From NCBI RefSeq assembly GCF_021739025.1, contig NZ_JAKKOT010000001.1, positions 170,586-234,585 on the forward strand: DNA of 64,000 nucleotides, in the 5' to 3' direction. The DNA is from Gordonia liuliyuniae (GTDB taxonomy: Bacteria; Actinomycetota; Actinomycetes; Mycobacteriales; Mycobacteriaceae). Shown piece after piece: positions 8,843 through 18,039 of this stretch. Within the stretch, counting starts at the first letter, position 1. Each line of letters starts with the position of its first letter. The position numbers were made by a program, and so were the translations under genes. The notes under the pieces were generated by a model. That model was given only the letters and a program-made list of their open reading frames with translations. It was not told the DNA's origin and made no database searches.

Positions 8843-10624
8843 ATGACCGACTGGCACCGTACGGACATCACCGCGGGTGACGTTCGCCTGGCGACCTATC
8901 AGTACGGCGACACTGCGCACGGTGACACCGCGGCTGACGTCCGCCCGGCCGTGGTTCTCGTGCACGGCTGGCCCGACACGCACCACCTGTGGGATCGCAT
9001 CGCTCCCCGACTCGCCGAGCACTACCGTGTCTTCGCCTACGACACTCGCGGATTCGGCGAGAGCGATCGACCGGACGACGTCCCCTCGTACCGTCTCGCA
9101 GGGCTCGCGCAAGACCTGTTCGCGGTCATCTCGGCGGTCACCGACGGCGGCAGCGCGCACGTCGTCGCCCACGACTGGGGGTCGGTGCAGACATGGGAGG
9201 CCGTCACGACGCCGGGCGCCGAGACATCCATCTCGTCGTTCACGTCGGTCTCGGGGCCGAACCTCGACTTCTTGGGTGAGTGGGCCCGCGCCCAACTCGC
9301 GTCGCCGACTCCGCGCAGCATCTCGCGTGCACTCTCGCAGGTCGCGTCGTCGGCGTACACCGGGTTCTTCCAGATCCCCGGGGTCTCGGACGCGTTCTTC
9401 CGAACGCTCGGCACCGAGAAACTGTGGACCGAGTTCCTGCACGTCATCGAGGGCACGCCCCGCGAGAACGTCTCGTTCGCGCCGACGCTCCGCGAGGACA
9501 TGATCTCCGGGCTCAAGCTGTATCGCGCCAACATCCGCGGCAAGCTCGCCCGCCCGGAGCCGCGGCCGACGTCGGTACCCGTTCTCGAAGTCGTGAACGA
9601 CCGCGACATCGCCCTGCGACCCGCGATCTACGACCGCACCTACACGCACGCGGCGAAACTGTGGCGCAAGTCGTCCACCACCGGACACTGGCTGCCTTAC
9701 ACGAATCCCGACTACCTCGCGACGACGGCGATCGAGTTCATCGACTCCATCGAGAACGGCACCTCACGCGCCCCGAACACGATCGACCGCGCGCGCCTAC
9801 TGGGAGCGCCACTCGCATTGACAGGCAAGCTGGCGGTCATCACCGGCGCGGGCAGCGGCATCGGCCGCGAGACGGCGTACGCGTTGGCCGCGCTCGGCTG
9901 CGAAGTGGTTCTCGCCGACATCGACACGGCGGCGGCCGACGAGACCGCCACCGAGTGCAAGTCCATGGGGGTGCTGACGAACGTCTACGAATTGGACGTC
10001 TCCAAGACGGCTGCGGTGAACGAGTTCGCCGAGAACATCCGGGCCCGGCACGGCGTCCCCGACATCGTCGTCAACAACGCGGGCATCGGATTGGGCGGCA
10101 GCGCGCTGGACGCGTCCGACGATCAGATCGACCGGCTCATCGACATCAACCTGCGGGGTGTGATCAGCGGCAGTCGCGCGTTCGCCAAGCAGATGGTCGC
10201 CCGCGGCGCCGGCGGACACATCGTGAATCTGGCGTCGGCGGCGGCATTCACCCCGTCCCGCGAACTCGGCCTCTACTCGGCCAGCAAGGCGGGCGTGCTG
10301 ATGTTCTCGGAGAGTCTGCGCGCCGAACTCGCGCCCGATCGGATCGGTGTCAGCGCGATCTGCCCGGGCATCGTCAACACCAACATCACGTCGGCCACCG
10401 AGTATGCGGGTGTCGACGATCAGGACGCCATGCGCCGCAAGGTGACCGGGTTCTACGAGAAGCGGAACTACACGCCCGACAAGGTGGCCCGCGAGATCGT
10501 CGCAGCCGTGGTCTCCAACAAGGCCGTCGTGCCGGTCACACCGGAAGCCAAGTTCGGGTACCGCGTGTACCGATTCGTCCCGTGGGCGTCGCGCATCGCG
10601 GCACGCCAGAAGCTGACCGGATAG
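8843..10624 (+). CDS. ephD: EphD-type fusion: alpha/beta hydrolase (epoxide hydrolase) plus short-chain dehydrogenase
   Basis: One 593-residue protein carries two enzymes, matching the size of mycobacterial EphD (about 592). The N-terminal half is an epoxide-hydrolase-like alpha/beta hydrolase with the oxyanion motif HGWPDTH, nucleophile Asp in HDWGS and a late His in TTGHWLPY. The C-terminal half is a short-chain dehydrogenase with TGAGSGIG for NAD(P), NNAGIG and the YSASK catalytic pair. The start at 8843 has GGAG five bases ahead; a GTG at 8810 is less likely. It heads an operon with the ferritin-like hydrolase (10 bp downstream) and a ferredoxin reductase, suggesting linked oxidation chemistry on lipid or epoxide substrates. 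Confidence 0.87.
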   Translation: MTDWHRTDITAGDVRLATYQYGDTAHGDTAADVRPAVVLVHGWPDTHHLWDRIAPRLAEHYRVFAYDTRGFGESDRPDDVPSYRLAGLAQDLFAVISAVTDGGSAHVVAHDWGSVQTWEAVTTPGAETSISSFTSVSGPNLDFLGEWARAQLASPTPRSISRALSQVASSAYTGFFQIPGVSDAFFRTLGTEKLWTEFLHVIEGTPRENVSFAPTLREDMISGLKLYRANIRGKLARPEPRPTSVPVLEVVNDRDIALRPAIYDRTYTHAAKLWRKSSTTGHWLPYTNPDYLATTAIEFIDSIENGTSRAPNTIDRARLLGAPLALTGKLAVITGAGSGIGRETAYALAALGCEVVLADIDTAAADETATECKSMGVLTNVYELDVSKTAAVNEFAENIRARHGVPDIVVNNAGIGLGGSALDASDDQIDRLIDINLRGVISGSRAFAKQMVARGAGGHIVNLASAAAFTPSRELGLYSASKAGVLMFSESLRAELAPDRIGVSAICPGIVNTNITSATEYAGVDDQDAMRRKVTGFYEKRNYTPDKVAREIVAAVVSNKAVVPVTPEAKFGYRVYRFVPWASRIAARQKLTG

Positions 10625-10634
10625 GAGCCTTGTA

Positions 10635-11549
10635 ATGACGAGCACGCACGCCGCACGTCCCACCGCCGACACCGATCCCGGCGAGGTGGAGCTGCACGCC
10701 CGCAACGTCGAATTCGATCTGTCGAACAGTCCGCTGCACTGGATCCCGACCAGCCCGGTCGCGTCCAATCTGATCACCTCGTTGAACCTGCTCCTTCCCG
10801 AGGGCGAGCGTTGGTTCGTGACGACGTTCAACGAAGCGCTGCCGATGGTGAAGGACGCCAAGCTCGCGGAGGACATCCGCGGCTTCGTCGGCCAGGAGGC
10901 CATGCACGCGGAAGCCCACGACAAGGCCGTCCACACCTGGCTGGAGGACCGTGGTGTCGACGCCACCGCCTACCTGAAGCAGATGGAGTGGGTGTTCCAG
11001 CGGGTCCTCGGGCCGCGGGAGGGACAGACTCCCGCCGCCACACAGAAGCACCTCGTCGAGCGTCTCTGGTTGATCGCCGCGATCGAGCACTACACGGCGC
11101 TCCTCGGCGACTTCGCTTTGAACAGTTCGTGGGTGCGGGTCGGCGCCGATCCCGACTTGACGGACTTGTACATGTGGCACGGTGCCGAAGAGGTGGAGCA
11201 TCGTTCGGTCGCGCACGAGGCCGCCGCCTATTTCGGCGACAGTCCGATCCGACGTGCTCGTGCGATGTCGCTCGCGCTGCCGTTCTTGTTGATCCTGCTT
11301 ATTCGCAGCTTCCTGTTCGTCAACAGCCAAGACCCGACGTTCACCCGGATGAGCCTGCCGAAACGTTCGGCGACGTACTTGAAGGACTACTTCGTCCAGT
11401 CCCGGAAGGGCACGCTCCCGAAGCTCGGTCGTCTGGTCCTGTCGACGGTCACCTACTTCAAGCCCGGCTTCCACCCGTCCCATATCGGCGACACCGCTCA
11501 AGCTGTCGCCTACCTGGCATCGTCACCGGGTGCTCGGCGCGCGGGATGA
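10635..11549 (+). CDS. Ferritin-like metal-dependent hydrolase (PF10118 type)
   Basis: This 304-residue protein belongs to the family annotated as predicted metal-dependent hydrolases. Two metal-ligand motifs of a four-helix bundle are visible: GQEAMHAEAH and, later, WHGAEEVEHR. A hydrophobic stretch (SLALPFLLILLIRSFLF) may contact a membrane. The exact reaction is unknown. It lies between ephD and a 2Fe-2S reductase. A diiron protein beside an electron-transfer flavoprotein suggests it could be an oxygenase-type enzyme rather than a hydrolase; that is inference. Its stop overlaps the next start (ATGA). Confidence 0.75.
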   Translation: MTSTHAARPTADTDPGEVELHARNVEFDLSNSPLHWIPTSPVASNLITSLNLLLPEGERWFVTTFNEALPMVKDAKLAEDIRGFVGQEAMHAEAHDKAVHTWLEDRGVDATAYLKQMEWVFQRVLGPREGQTPAATQKHLVERLWLIAAIEHYTALLGDFALNSSWVRVGADPDLTDLYMWHGAEEVEHRSVAHEAAAYFGDSPIRRARAMSLALPFLLILLIRSFLFVNSQDPTFTRMSLPKRSATYLKDYFVQSRKGTLPKLGRLVLSTVTYFKPGFHPSHIGDTAQAVAYLASSPGARRAG

Positions 11550-12676
11550 CGACGATGACCGGCTCCAAACATCTCCATGAGACGGGTCTGGTGGTCGAGC
11601 CGCCACACCTCAAGGGTCGATGGCAGCGCGATCCGCTCATGCGTTTCCTCTCCGGGCTCGGCCGGGTATGGTTCCCGGCCTGGGCCCCGGTCACCCGATT
11701 GCGCGCGGTCACCGAGCGAGACGGTGTACAGCAACTCGAGATCGTCGGCCGGGAGGTCGTCGCGCACGATGAGAACGTGATCGCGTTGACGTTCGCCGCG
11801 GCCGACCGCGCGGTGCTGCCGGAGTGGCGCGCGGGAGCCCACCTGGATCTGGTGCTGCCATCGGGACGCATGCGCGAGTACTCGTTGTGCGGCGACCCCG
11901 GTGACCGCACGACATACCGCATCGCCGTCCGTCGGATCCCCGACGGAGGTGGCGGATCGGTGGAGGTGCACGACGACCTACACGTCGGCGACACCGTCTC
12001 GATCATGGGTCCGCGCAACGCTTTCCCGCTCGCCTTGCCGGGGTACGGATCGCCTGTCGGCCGGCTCCGTTTCGTCGCTGCGGGCATCGGCATCACGCCG
12101 ATCCTGCCGATGGTCGCGATCGCCGACCGGCTCGGACTCGACTGGACGATGATCTACACCGGCCGCACGCTCGACTCGATCCCGTTCCGCGAGGAACTCG
12201 CCCGCTACGGCGACCGCGTGCAGATCCGCACCGACGACGAGCACGGCCTTCCGACGATGGACGATCTGATCGGCGAGGTCGGCGACGGCGGCGGCGCGCT
12301 GTACTGCTGCGGCCCGACCCCGATGTTGGAGGGGTTGCGCACGCGTCTCGTCGACCGCGGCGACATCGAACTGCACTACGAGCGGTTCTCGCCACCGCCC
12401 ATCGAGAACGGGACCGAGTTCGCGATCAGGCTCGCGTCGACCGGTGAGACGGAGACGGTGGCCGCTGACGAGTCGGTGTTGACCGCGCTTCGGCGGCTGC
12501 GTCCCAGCACGCCGTACTCGTGCCAGCAGGGGTTCTGCGGGACGTGCAAGCTGCGCGTCGCCGACGGCACCGTCGATCACCGTGACGGCAGTCTGATGGA
12601 CACCGAGCGCGCGTCCGGCTACTTCCTGCCGTGCGTCTCGCGCTGCGATTCGGAGTCGCTGACGATCGACGTGTAG
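11546..12676 (+). CDS. Ferredoxin reductase-type flavoprotein with C-terminal 2Fe-2S domain
   Basis: This 376-residue protein is built like phthalate dioxygenase reductase/VanB. It has a flavin-binding barrel (REYSLCGDP), a nucleotide-binding domain (AAGIGITPILPM, YCCGPTPML) and a plant-type 2Fe-2S ferredoxin domain with CQQGFCGTC and the fourth Cys in FLPCVS. It passes electrons from NAD(P)H to a partner oxygenase. The most obvious partner is the ferritin-like protein directly upstream, whose stop it overlaps by four bases. ATG 11555 is a possible alternative start. Confidence 0.85.
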   Translation: MTTMTGSKHLHETGLVVEPPHLKGRWQRDPLMRFLSGLGRVWFPAWAPVTRLRAVTERDGVQQLEIVGREVVAHDENVIALTFAAADRAVLPEWRAGAHLDLVLPSGRMREYSLCGDPGDRTTYRIAVRRIPDGGGGSVEVHDDLHVGDTVSIMGPRNAFPLALPGYGSPVGRLRFVAAGIGITPILPMVAIADRLGLDWTMIYTGRTLDSIPFREELARYGDRVQIRTDDEHGLPTMDDLIGEVGDGGGALYCCGPTPMLEGLRTRLVDRGDIELHYERFSPPPIENGTEFAIRLASTGETETVAADESVLTALRRLRPSTPYSCQQGFCGTCKLRVADGTVDHRDGSLMDTERASGYFLPCVSRCDSESLTIDV

Positions 12677-12732
12677 GGCATCTCACCGGAGTCTGCACGC
12701 CTCGAGCCTCGGGGTTTGGAAGAATCATGTGA

Positions 12733-13494
12733 ATGACCGAGTATCGGATCGACGATCTTGCGCAAGCTGCCGGCACGACGACGCGGAACGTCCGCGGCTA
12801 CCAGGACCGTGGACTGATTCCGCGGCCGGAGCGACGCGGGCGGATCGCGATCTACGGTGACGAGCACTTGTCTCGGCTGCATGTCATCAACGACCTGCTG
12901 GGCCGCGGTTTCACGATGACGCACATCGCCGAGTTCTTCGAGCGTATGGAGCAGGGCGAGGATCTCGCCGAAGTCCTCGGTCTTCGGGAGCTCGTCACGG
13001 CGCCGTGGTCGCGGACGCCGTCAGAGACTGTCTCGGTGGAAGAACTGTACGAGCTGCTCGGGACCGATGACGCGGGACTGCTGGAGCGAATGCGCGCATC
13101 GGGACTCATCGAGCCGATCGGCGACGGTGCGCTGCCGGAGCAGTACACGATCACCGACACCGAGAGCATCGACGGCTACGTGCGGCTGATGGCGAACGGC
13201 ATGCCGTTGTCGTATGTGCTCGACCTGCAGGAGAAGCTCGACGAAGACATGCAGCGCGCTGCCCACACGCTCGTCTCGGCGGGTCGTAGCGCGATCACCG
13301 AGGGCAGGTTCGACGGCTGGATTCCCGAGGTCGGCGAAGAGTCGGAGTGGGCGTCTGACTTCCTCAGCGAGCTGCGGCGCACCGGTCGCGTCACCGCCCA
13401 CAACACCTTGTACCGCGCCCTGGACCGGGAGCTGTCCCGTCAGCTCGACGACTATCTCGCCGTCGCCCGCGACCGCAAGCACCACCGCGACTGA
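12733..13494 (+). CDS. MerR-family transcriptional regulator
   Basis: This 253-residue regulator has an N-terminal MerR winged helix (EYRIDDLAQAAGTTTRNVRGYQDRGL cut here to its start EYRIDDLAQAAG and end YQDRGLIPRP) followed by a long effector or dimerisation region. It follows the ephD operon on the same strand after a 56-bp gap and is the likely local regulator. The effector is unknown; no cysteine cluster of a metal sensor is visible. Confidence 0.8.
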   Translation: MTEYRIDDLAQAAGTTTRNVRGYQDRGLIPRPERRGRIAIYGDEHLSRLHVINDLLGRGFTMTHIAEFFERMEQGEDLAEVLGLRELVTAPWSRTPSETVSVEELYELLGTDDAGLLERMRASGLIEPIGDGALPEQYTITDTESIDGYVRLMANGMPLSYVLDLQEKLDEDMQRAAHTLVSAGRSAITEGRFDGWIPEVGEESEWASDFLSELRRTGRVTAHNTLYRALDRELSRQLDDYLAVARDRKHHRD

Positions 13495-13503
13495 CGATCA
13501 GCG

Positions 13504-14697
13504 CTATCCGACGACGATCGGAGGCAGTCCTGGAATCGGGTTCGGGATGGTGCGCTTGCGTGGCTTCGGTTGCGGTTTCGGGCCGGGCTCAGGCTGTTCT
13601 TCGGTCGTCTGCTGCGGCTTCTTCGTCGACGTCGACGTTGGCTTCGGCGGCGGCGGAGGTGTCGTGTACTTGAGCATCTTCGCGCGGGCGGACTTCACTT
13701 CTTTCGGGTCTGCCGTGTTCGGGATATGTTCGGGCGCAACCGATTCCTCACCTGAGGTGGTCTGCGTTCGGGACACGTCACTCAGCTCGTCCATGCTGGG
13801 GCCGGTGTGTTCGTGGATGTTCATGGCGACAGCCGTCCCGACGCCACCGAGCCCGAGGACGACGACGATCGCCGCAGCCGCGGTGATCCGCCAGCGTCGT
13901 CGCTGTTCGGCGGCGCGTCGTTGTTCGGCTGCTTCCGCGTCTGCGTCGTACCGGCCGCCGTCCGAGTTCTCGTCGGCCGTCGCGTCAGTGTCGTACTGGA
14001 CGTTCCCGTATTCGTCGAGCCCATAGTCGGCGGGGTCGATGCCGGATGCGCTGAAGGAGAGCGGTCCGTCACCGGATGGTTCCGCACCCCACGCGAGTGC
14101 CGCGGGTGCGACCGCGACGCGGTCGAGGGTGTTGGTCGGATCGTCGTCGCCGCCGAATGTGGTGGGGAACGGATCGCCGGGTGCGAGGGTGGTGAAGCCT
14201 CGTTCGGTGAGCGCCTCCCACAGGCCGGGCCACTGGTCGGTTCCGGGCCCGAGAAGGATCGCGTCGACGGGTGCGGTGTCGGCGAGTTCGACGATCATGC
14301 CGTGGACGCGATTCACTTCGGGCACAGTCGCTTCGACGATGTCGCCGCGGGTCACGGAGACGAATCGCAGCGATCCGGCGCCCATGAGGAGAATGCTGTC
14401 GCGGTCGCCGATCGTGCCGCGGGCTTGCGCGACGAGTTCGGTCAGTTCGTCGAACACCGCGGGATCGGCGGCCTCTGGCACCTTGCCGTTCTCAACAAAT
14501 TCTGCGGCGATCCGCATGTCGAGGACGCTCGGCACGATCCGGTGTTCGGTCCGTGCCGACACGATGCGCCTACGGCCGTCGACGCGGCCGGTCCAGATAC
14601 CGGACGGCCCGAACGTGATGGCGAGTACGGCTCCGGTCGGGGCTTCGGGGACGTTGAATCCGGCGAGCCAGGGCGGTGTGTCGTACTGATCGGCCAT
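13504..14697 (-). CDS. Single-pass membrane protein of unknown function
   Basis: This 397-residue protein has a soluble N-terminal domain (1 to about 220), an Asp/Glu/Gln-rich stretch, one transmembrane helix (about 270-292, ITAAAAIVVVLGLGGVG) and a Pro/Thr/Lys-rich outside tail ending in PIPGLPPIVVG. The N-terminal block has an actin/ASKHA-like feel (AITFGPSGIWTGRVD, ILLMGAGSLRF, AILLGPG), which is only an impression. It starts three bases after the dcd stop, so the two are cotranscribed. Function unknown. Confidence 0.6.
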   Translation of the reverse strand: MADQYDTPPWLAGFNVPEAPTGAVLAITFGPSGIWTGRVDGRRRIVSARTEHRIVPSVLDMRIAAEFVENGKVPEAADPAVFDELTELVAQARGTIGDRDSILLMGAGSLRFVSVTRGDIVEATVPEVNRVHGMIVELADTAPVDAILLGPGTDQWPGLWEALTERGFTTLAPGDPFPTTFGGDDDPTNTLDRVAVAPAALAWGAEPSGDGPLSFSASGIDPADYGLDEYGNVQYDTDATADENSDGGRYDADAEAAEQRRAAEQRRRWRITAAAAIVVVLGLGGVGTAVAMNIHEHTGPSMDELSDVSRTQTTSGEESVAPEHIPNTADPKEVKSARAKMLKYTTPPPPPKPTSTSTKKPQQTTEEQPEPGPKPQPKPRKRTIPNPIPGLPPIVVG

Positions 14698-14700
14698 CGG

Positions 14701-15267
14701 TCAGCTCGGAAAGTTCAAATACGCTTTGGAGGGGGTCGGACCACGCTGCCCTTGGTACTTGGAGCCGACGGCCGCGCTCCCGTACGGGGACTGGGCCGGA
14801 CTCGAGAGGCGGAACAGGCAGAGCTGTCCGATCTTCATTCCGGGCCACAACGTGATCGGCAGGTTCGCGACGTTCGACAGTTCCAGCGTGATGTGGCCGG
14901 AGAAGCCGGGATCGATGAATCCCGCGGTCGAGTGGGTCAGCAGGCCGAGACGGCCGAGCGACGACTTGCCTTCCAGGCGGCCCGCGAGATCGTCTGGCAG
15001 CGAGCACACTTCGAGGGTGGATCCGAGGACGAACTCCCCCGGGTGCAGCACGAACGGTTCCCCTTCGGTGGGCTCGACGAGGGTCGTGAGCTCGTCTTGC
15101 CGCTTCGCGGGGTCGATGTGCGTGTACTTCGTGTTGTTGAATACGCGGAAGAGCCCGTCAAGGCGAACGTCGACGCTCGACGGCTGCACGAGGGTCGAGT
15201 CGAACGGCTCGATGCCGAGGCGGCCTCCCTCGATCTCGGCACGGATGTCGCGGTCTGATAACAGCAC
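14701..15267 (-). CDS. dcd: dCTP deaminase
   Basis: This 188-residue enzyme converts dCTP to dUTP for thymidylate synthesis. It starts at the GTG giving [14 protein letters not shown], the universal N-terminus of the family; the longer frame upstream is rejected. Key motifs are [11 protein letters not shown] and [12 protein letters not shown] with the catalytic Glu region. The Mycobacterium enzyme of this type also hydrolyses dUTP; the same bifunctional activity is plausible here but not proven by sequence. Confidence 0.92.
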   Translation of the reverse strand: MLLSDRDIRAEIEGGRLGIEPFDSTLVQPSSVDVRLDGLFRVFNNTKYTHIDPAKRQDELTTLVEPTEGEPFVLHPGEFVLGSTLEVCSLPDDLAGRLEGKSSLGRLGLLTHSTAGFIDPGFSGHITLELSNVANLPITLWPGMKIGQLCLFRLSSPAQSPYGSAAVGSKYQGQRGPTPSKAYLNFPS

Positions 15268-15425
15268 GCAGATGAGGTTACTGCAGATAGGTACAGTTTT
15301 CGGCATCGGCGGCACACCGGTGGCAAGCCTCACCCCCGATGGAAACGACGATCCAGGCGCACCGACGGCACGGACCCGACCGACGGTTTGTTATGGTGAT
15401 GCTCGCGTCGTTCGAGGTGCGCAGT

Positions 15426-15499
15426 GCCGATGTAGTTTAGTGGTAGAACATCAGCTTCCCAAGCTGAGAGTGCGGGTTCGATTCCCGTCATCGGCTCCA
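15426..15499 (+). tRNA. tRNA-Gly (anticodon CCC)
   Basis: The cloverleaf is complete: the acceptor strand GCCGATG pairs with CATCGGC, the D-loop is TAGTTTAGTGGTAGAAC, the anticodon stem AGCTT/AAGCT encloses CCC at 15458-15460, and the T-arm contains GGTTCGATTCC. The 3' CCA is encoded (15497-15499). Its 3' end is the attachment site of the adjacent genomic island and stays intact on this side. Confidence 0.95.
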
Positions 15500-15500
15500 C
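15474..15500 (+). repeat. attL: 27-bp direct repeat in the tRNA 3' end
   Basis: It begins GGGTTCGATTCCCGTCATCG, covers the T-arm and acceptor stem, and ends in CCAC. The identical 27 bp recur at 23352-23378. Confidence 0.85.
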
Positions 15501-15542
15501 GACATGCAGGTCAGACGCTTAAATGTGCGATAATCGGCTCAT

Positions 15543-15618
15543 GTCAACATTCCGTGTCAACACCGACACCCCGATACCCCAGGTCGTACGGGGTGCAATG
15601 ACCCGCACAAAGTCAACA
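15543..15618 (+). repeat. Three GTCAACA repeats between tRNA and integrase
   Basis: GTCAACA occurs at 15543-15549, 15556-15562 and 15612-15618, all in the same direction. The first two are 13 bp apart. Position between attL and int suggests arm-type integrase binding or autoregulation; this is inference. Confidence 0.4.
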
Positions 15619-15622
15619 ACTA

Positions 15623-16702
15623 ATGGCCTCCATCAGATCGCGCACCAAGAGCGACGGCACCGCATCCCACATGGTGCTGTGGCGGCACAACGGTAAGCAA
15701 CGCTCTGCGACATTCATCGACATCAAGCCGGCCGAACGGTTCCGCGCCAACGTCGACAAGCTCGGCCCGACCGAAGCACTGTCGATCCTCGGCGTCACCG
15801 ATAGCGGCGAGCTCACGCTGCACGAGTGGCTGACCGAGCACATCGACAGTCTGCCCGGCATCATCGAAGGCACCCGCCGCTCCTACCGGCGGTACCGGGA
15901 CGCCGACCTCGCGACACTCGGACGTCTCCCTCTGTCGGCGATCACCGCGGCCACAGTATCCCGGTGGTTGATCGAGCTGGAGTCGGCAGACCCGAGACCG
16001 TCGGGGAAGACGATCCAGAACAAGCACGCTTTCCTGTCTGGGGCGTTGAAGGCTGCTGCGGTGGCGGGGAAGATCGAACGGAATCCGTGCGACGGTCAGC
16101 GGATCTCGAGGACCGAGAAACGCGAGATGGTGTTCCTGTCGCGCCCGGAGTTCGATCTGATTCACGGGGCGATGACGCGCGAGCCGTGGGCGGACCTCGC
16201 GTTGTGGCTGGTGTCGACGGGGATGCGGTTCGGTGAGGCGACCGCGCTCGCCCCGTCTGCGATCGATCTGGATACGGGGACGTGCCGGGTGTCGCATGCG
16301 TGGAAGCAGGGGAAGTCTGGCCGGGAGTTGGGGCCGCCGAAGTCGCGGCGGTCGGTGCGGACGATCAACTTGCCTCCGCAAGCGGTGGAGGTCGCACGCC
16401 GCAGGATCGGCGATGGCGGCGACTTCGTGTTCGTGAACTCGGCTGGCTCGGCGGTGAAGCAGCAGAACTTCTTCAATGATGGGTGGGGGCCGGCGCGGAA
16501 GGTGTTGGCCGCGAAGGCTCCGAGGATTCATGATCTGCGGCATACGTGTGCGTCGTGGATGATCGGTGCGAATGTGCAGATTGCGGTGGTGTCGCGGCAT
16601 CTGGGGCATGAGGACATTACGACGACGGTGAATACGTATTCGCATGTGGATCGTGAGTCTGGTGCGGCTGCGGCTGCGGCGATTGGGAGGATGCTCGGCT
16701 GA
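15623..16702 (+). CDS. int: Tyrosine-type site-specific integrase
   Basis: This 359-residue phage-type integrase has an N-terminal SAM-like core-binding domain (LHEWLTEHIDSL onward) and a C-terminal catalytic domain. The catalytic set is complete: Arg in STGMRFGEATAL, HxxR in IHDLRHT, His in LGHED and the Tyr nucleophile in TVNTYSH. It would cut and join DNA at the tRNA-Gly site immediately upstream. No excisionase gene is recognisable. The last 200 bases use G/T-rich codons unlike the rest of the gene, hinting at a mosaic history. Confidence 0.92.
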   Translation: MASIRSRTKSDGTASHMVLWRHNGKQRSATFIDIKPAERFRANVDKLGPTEALSILGVTDSGELTLHEWLTEHIDSLPGIIEGTRRSYRRYRDADLATLGRLPLSAITAATVSRWLIELESADPRPSGKTIQNKHAFLSGALKAAAVAGKIERNPCDGQRISRTEKREMVFLSRPEFDLIHGAMTREPWADLALWLVSTGMRFGEATALAPSAIDLDTGTCRVSHAWKQGKSGRELGPPKSRRSVRTINLPPQAVEVARRRIGDGGDFVFVNSAGSAVKQQNFFNDGWGPARKVLAAKAPRIHDLRHTCASWMIGANVQIAVVSRHLGHEDITTTVNTYSHVDRESGAAAAAAIGRMLG

Positions 16703-16736
16703 TGTTCCCCCGTTCGGGTGAATCACGTCTAGTCAC

Positions 16737-16752
16737 TAGACACTAGTGTCTA
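16737..16752. promoter_or_regulatory. Perfect 16-bp palindrome after the integrase gene
   Basis: TAGACACTAGTGTCTA is a perfect palindrome 35 bases past the int stop and 8 bases before the IS3 element. It could be an operator or recombination-related site that the IS landed beside. Function unknown. Confidence 0.35.
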
Positions 16753-16817
16753 CGGCCTCTGGGGTGTCATGGTTGGCGTAGACAGCAGAACCCCAACACG
16801 GAAGGATCCTGCTGGAT

Positions 16818-17132
16818 ATGACCACCTCACCGCCGCGAAGGCCTCGACGTTCCTTCACCGATGAGTTCAAAGCAGATGCTGTCGCCATGGTTCTCGAGCT
16901 CGGCCGCTCCCGCGCCGACGTTGCCCGCGATCTCGATCTGAGCGAGTCGAGCCTGGGGCGGTGGGTCGCCAAGTCAGCCGGCACCGCAGGCACGGGCACC
17001 GGCTCACACCGCCGCACCCCCGACCCGGACAGCGACGACGTGTTCGAGATGCGCAAGGAGATCGCCCGCTTGCGTGACGAGAACACCTTCCTGAAGAAAG
17101 CCGCGGCCTTCTTCGCGAAGGAACAGCCGTGA
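16818..17132 (+). CDS. IS3-family transposase OrfA
   Basis: This 104-residue protein has a helix-turn-helix (FTDEFKADAVAMVLELGRS, then DVARDLDLSESSLGRWV) that binds the IS ends and a C-terminal leucine-zipper-like helix (EMRKEIARLRDENTFLKKAA). It is intact. The stop overlaps the OrfB start (GTGA). Confidence 0.88.
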   Translation: MTTSPPRRPRRSFTDEFKADAVAMVLELGRSRADVARDLDLSESSLGRWVAKSAGTAGTGTGSHRRTPDPDSDDVFEMRKEIARLRDENTFLKKAAAFFAKEQP

Positions 17133-18039
17133 CCAGCAAATACAAGCTGATCCACGCCGAAGAAGGCCACCACGAGATCACCGTCATGTGCCGACTGCTC
17201 GCCGTGGAACGCACCGGCTACCACGCCTGGCGGGCCAACCTCGACACGCCGCCGGAGACTACCTCGAGAGTTGCGCGACGCAGCATCCTCGCGGAACCGA
17301 TCACCGCACTGTGGGAGCGGTCCCGTCGCGTCTACGGGGTCCGCCGCATCCACGCCGACCTGGCGGCAGAGGGCACACACGTGTCGCTGTGGCTGGTCGC
17401 GAAGATCATGCATGATCTCGGGATCGAGGGAATCGCGCCGCGGTCGGTTATCGGCACCACGATCCCCGCACCTGACGCCGACGAGCGCCGTGACCTGCTC
17501 CGCCGCCAGTTCACCCCGCCGGTGCCGACCACGCATCTCGTCGGTGACATCACATACTTGCGGACCGGCGAGGGCTGGTTGTATCTGGCGACGGTAATCG
17601 ACCTGACCACCCGGATGGTCGTGGGCTGGCAGACTGCGCCGCACATGCGGACTGCGCTGATCACCGACGCGTTGGCGATGGCTCACCGCGACGGGTTCGT
17701 CGCCGGTGGGGCAGTATTCCACTCCGACCGCGGAGCGCAATACACCTCCGCCGAGTTCGCCACTGCCGCAAGACGACTCGACGTTCGGCTATCGGTTGGC
17801 CGGACCGGGGTGTGCTGGGATAACGCGGTCGCGAGTCGTTCTTCTCGATGCTCAAGAACGAGATGTTCCACCGGTCGCGGTTCGCCACCCGGGCACGTGC
17901 CCGCCTGGCGGTCGCGGACTACATTGAGGTGTTCTACAACCGGCGTCGCCGGCACTCGACCCTCGGCTACCGGCCGCCCACACAACTGATGTCTGAGTTC
18001 CTCACCCGCACCGATCACGCGGCGGACCTGGCCGCATAG
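17129..18039 (+). pseudogene. IS3-family transposase OrfB, frameshifted at the catalytic Glu
   Basis: The DDE integrase domain shows its first two Asp in VGDITYL and FHSDRGAQYTS. The expected third block, CWDNAVAESFFSMLKNEMF, is broken: after CWDNAVA the reading frame shifts because one G is missing near 17831-17834, exactly before the GAG of the catalytic Glu. The rest (MLKNEMFHRSRF through YNRRRRHSTLGYRPP) continues in the next frame to 18039. The unshifted frame ends in an unrelated tail at 17989. The transposase should be inactive unless this is a sequencing error. Confidence 0.85.

Noticed and set aside
10811..11545. Long in-frame N-terminal extension of the ferredoxin reductase
   Set aside because: It is Arg/Gly-rich and overlaps the ferritin-like protein gene completely; the enzyme starts at the ATGA overlap.
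15268..15333. 22-residue N-terminal extension of dCTP deaminase
   Set aside because: The conserved family N-terminus [11 protein letters not shown] begins at the GTG 15267.
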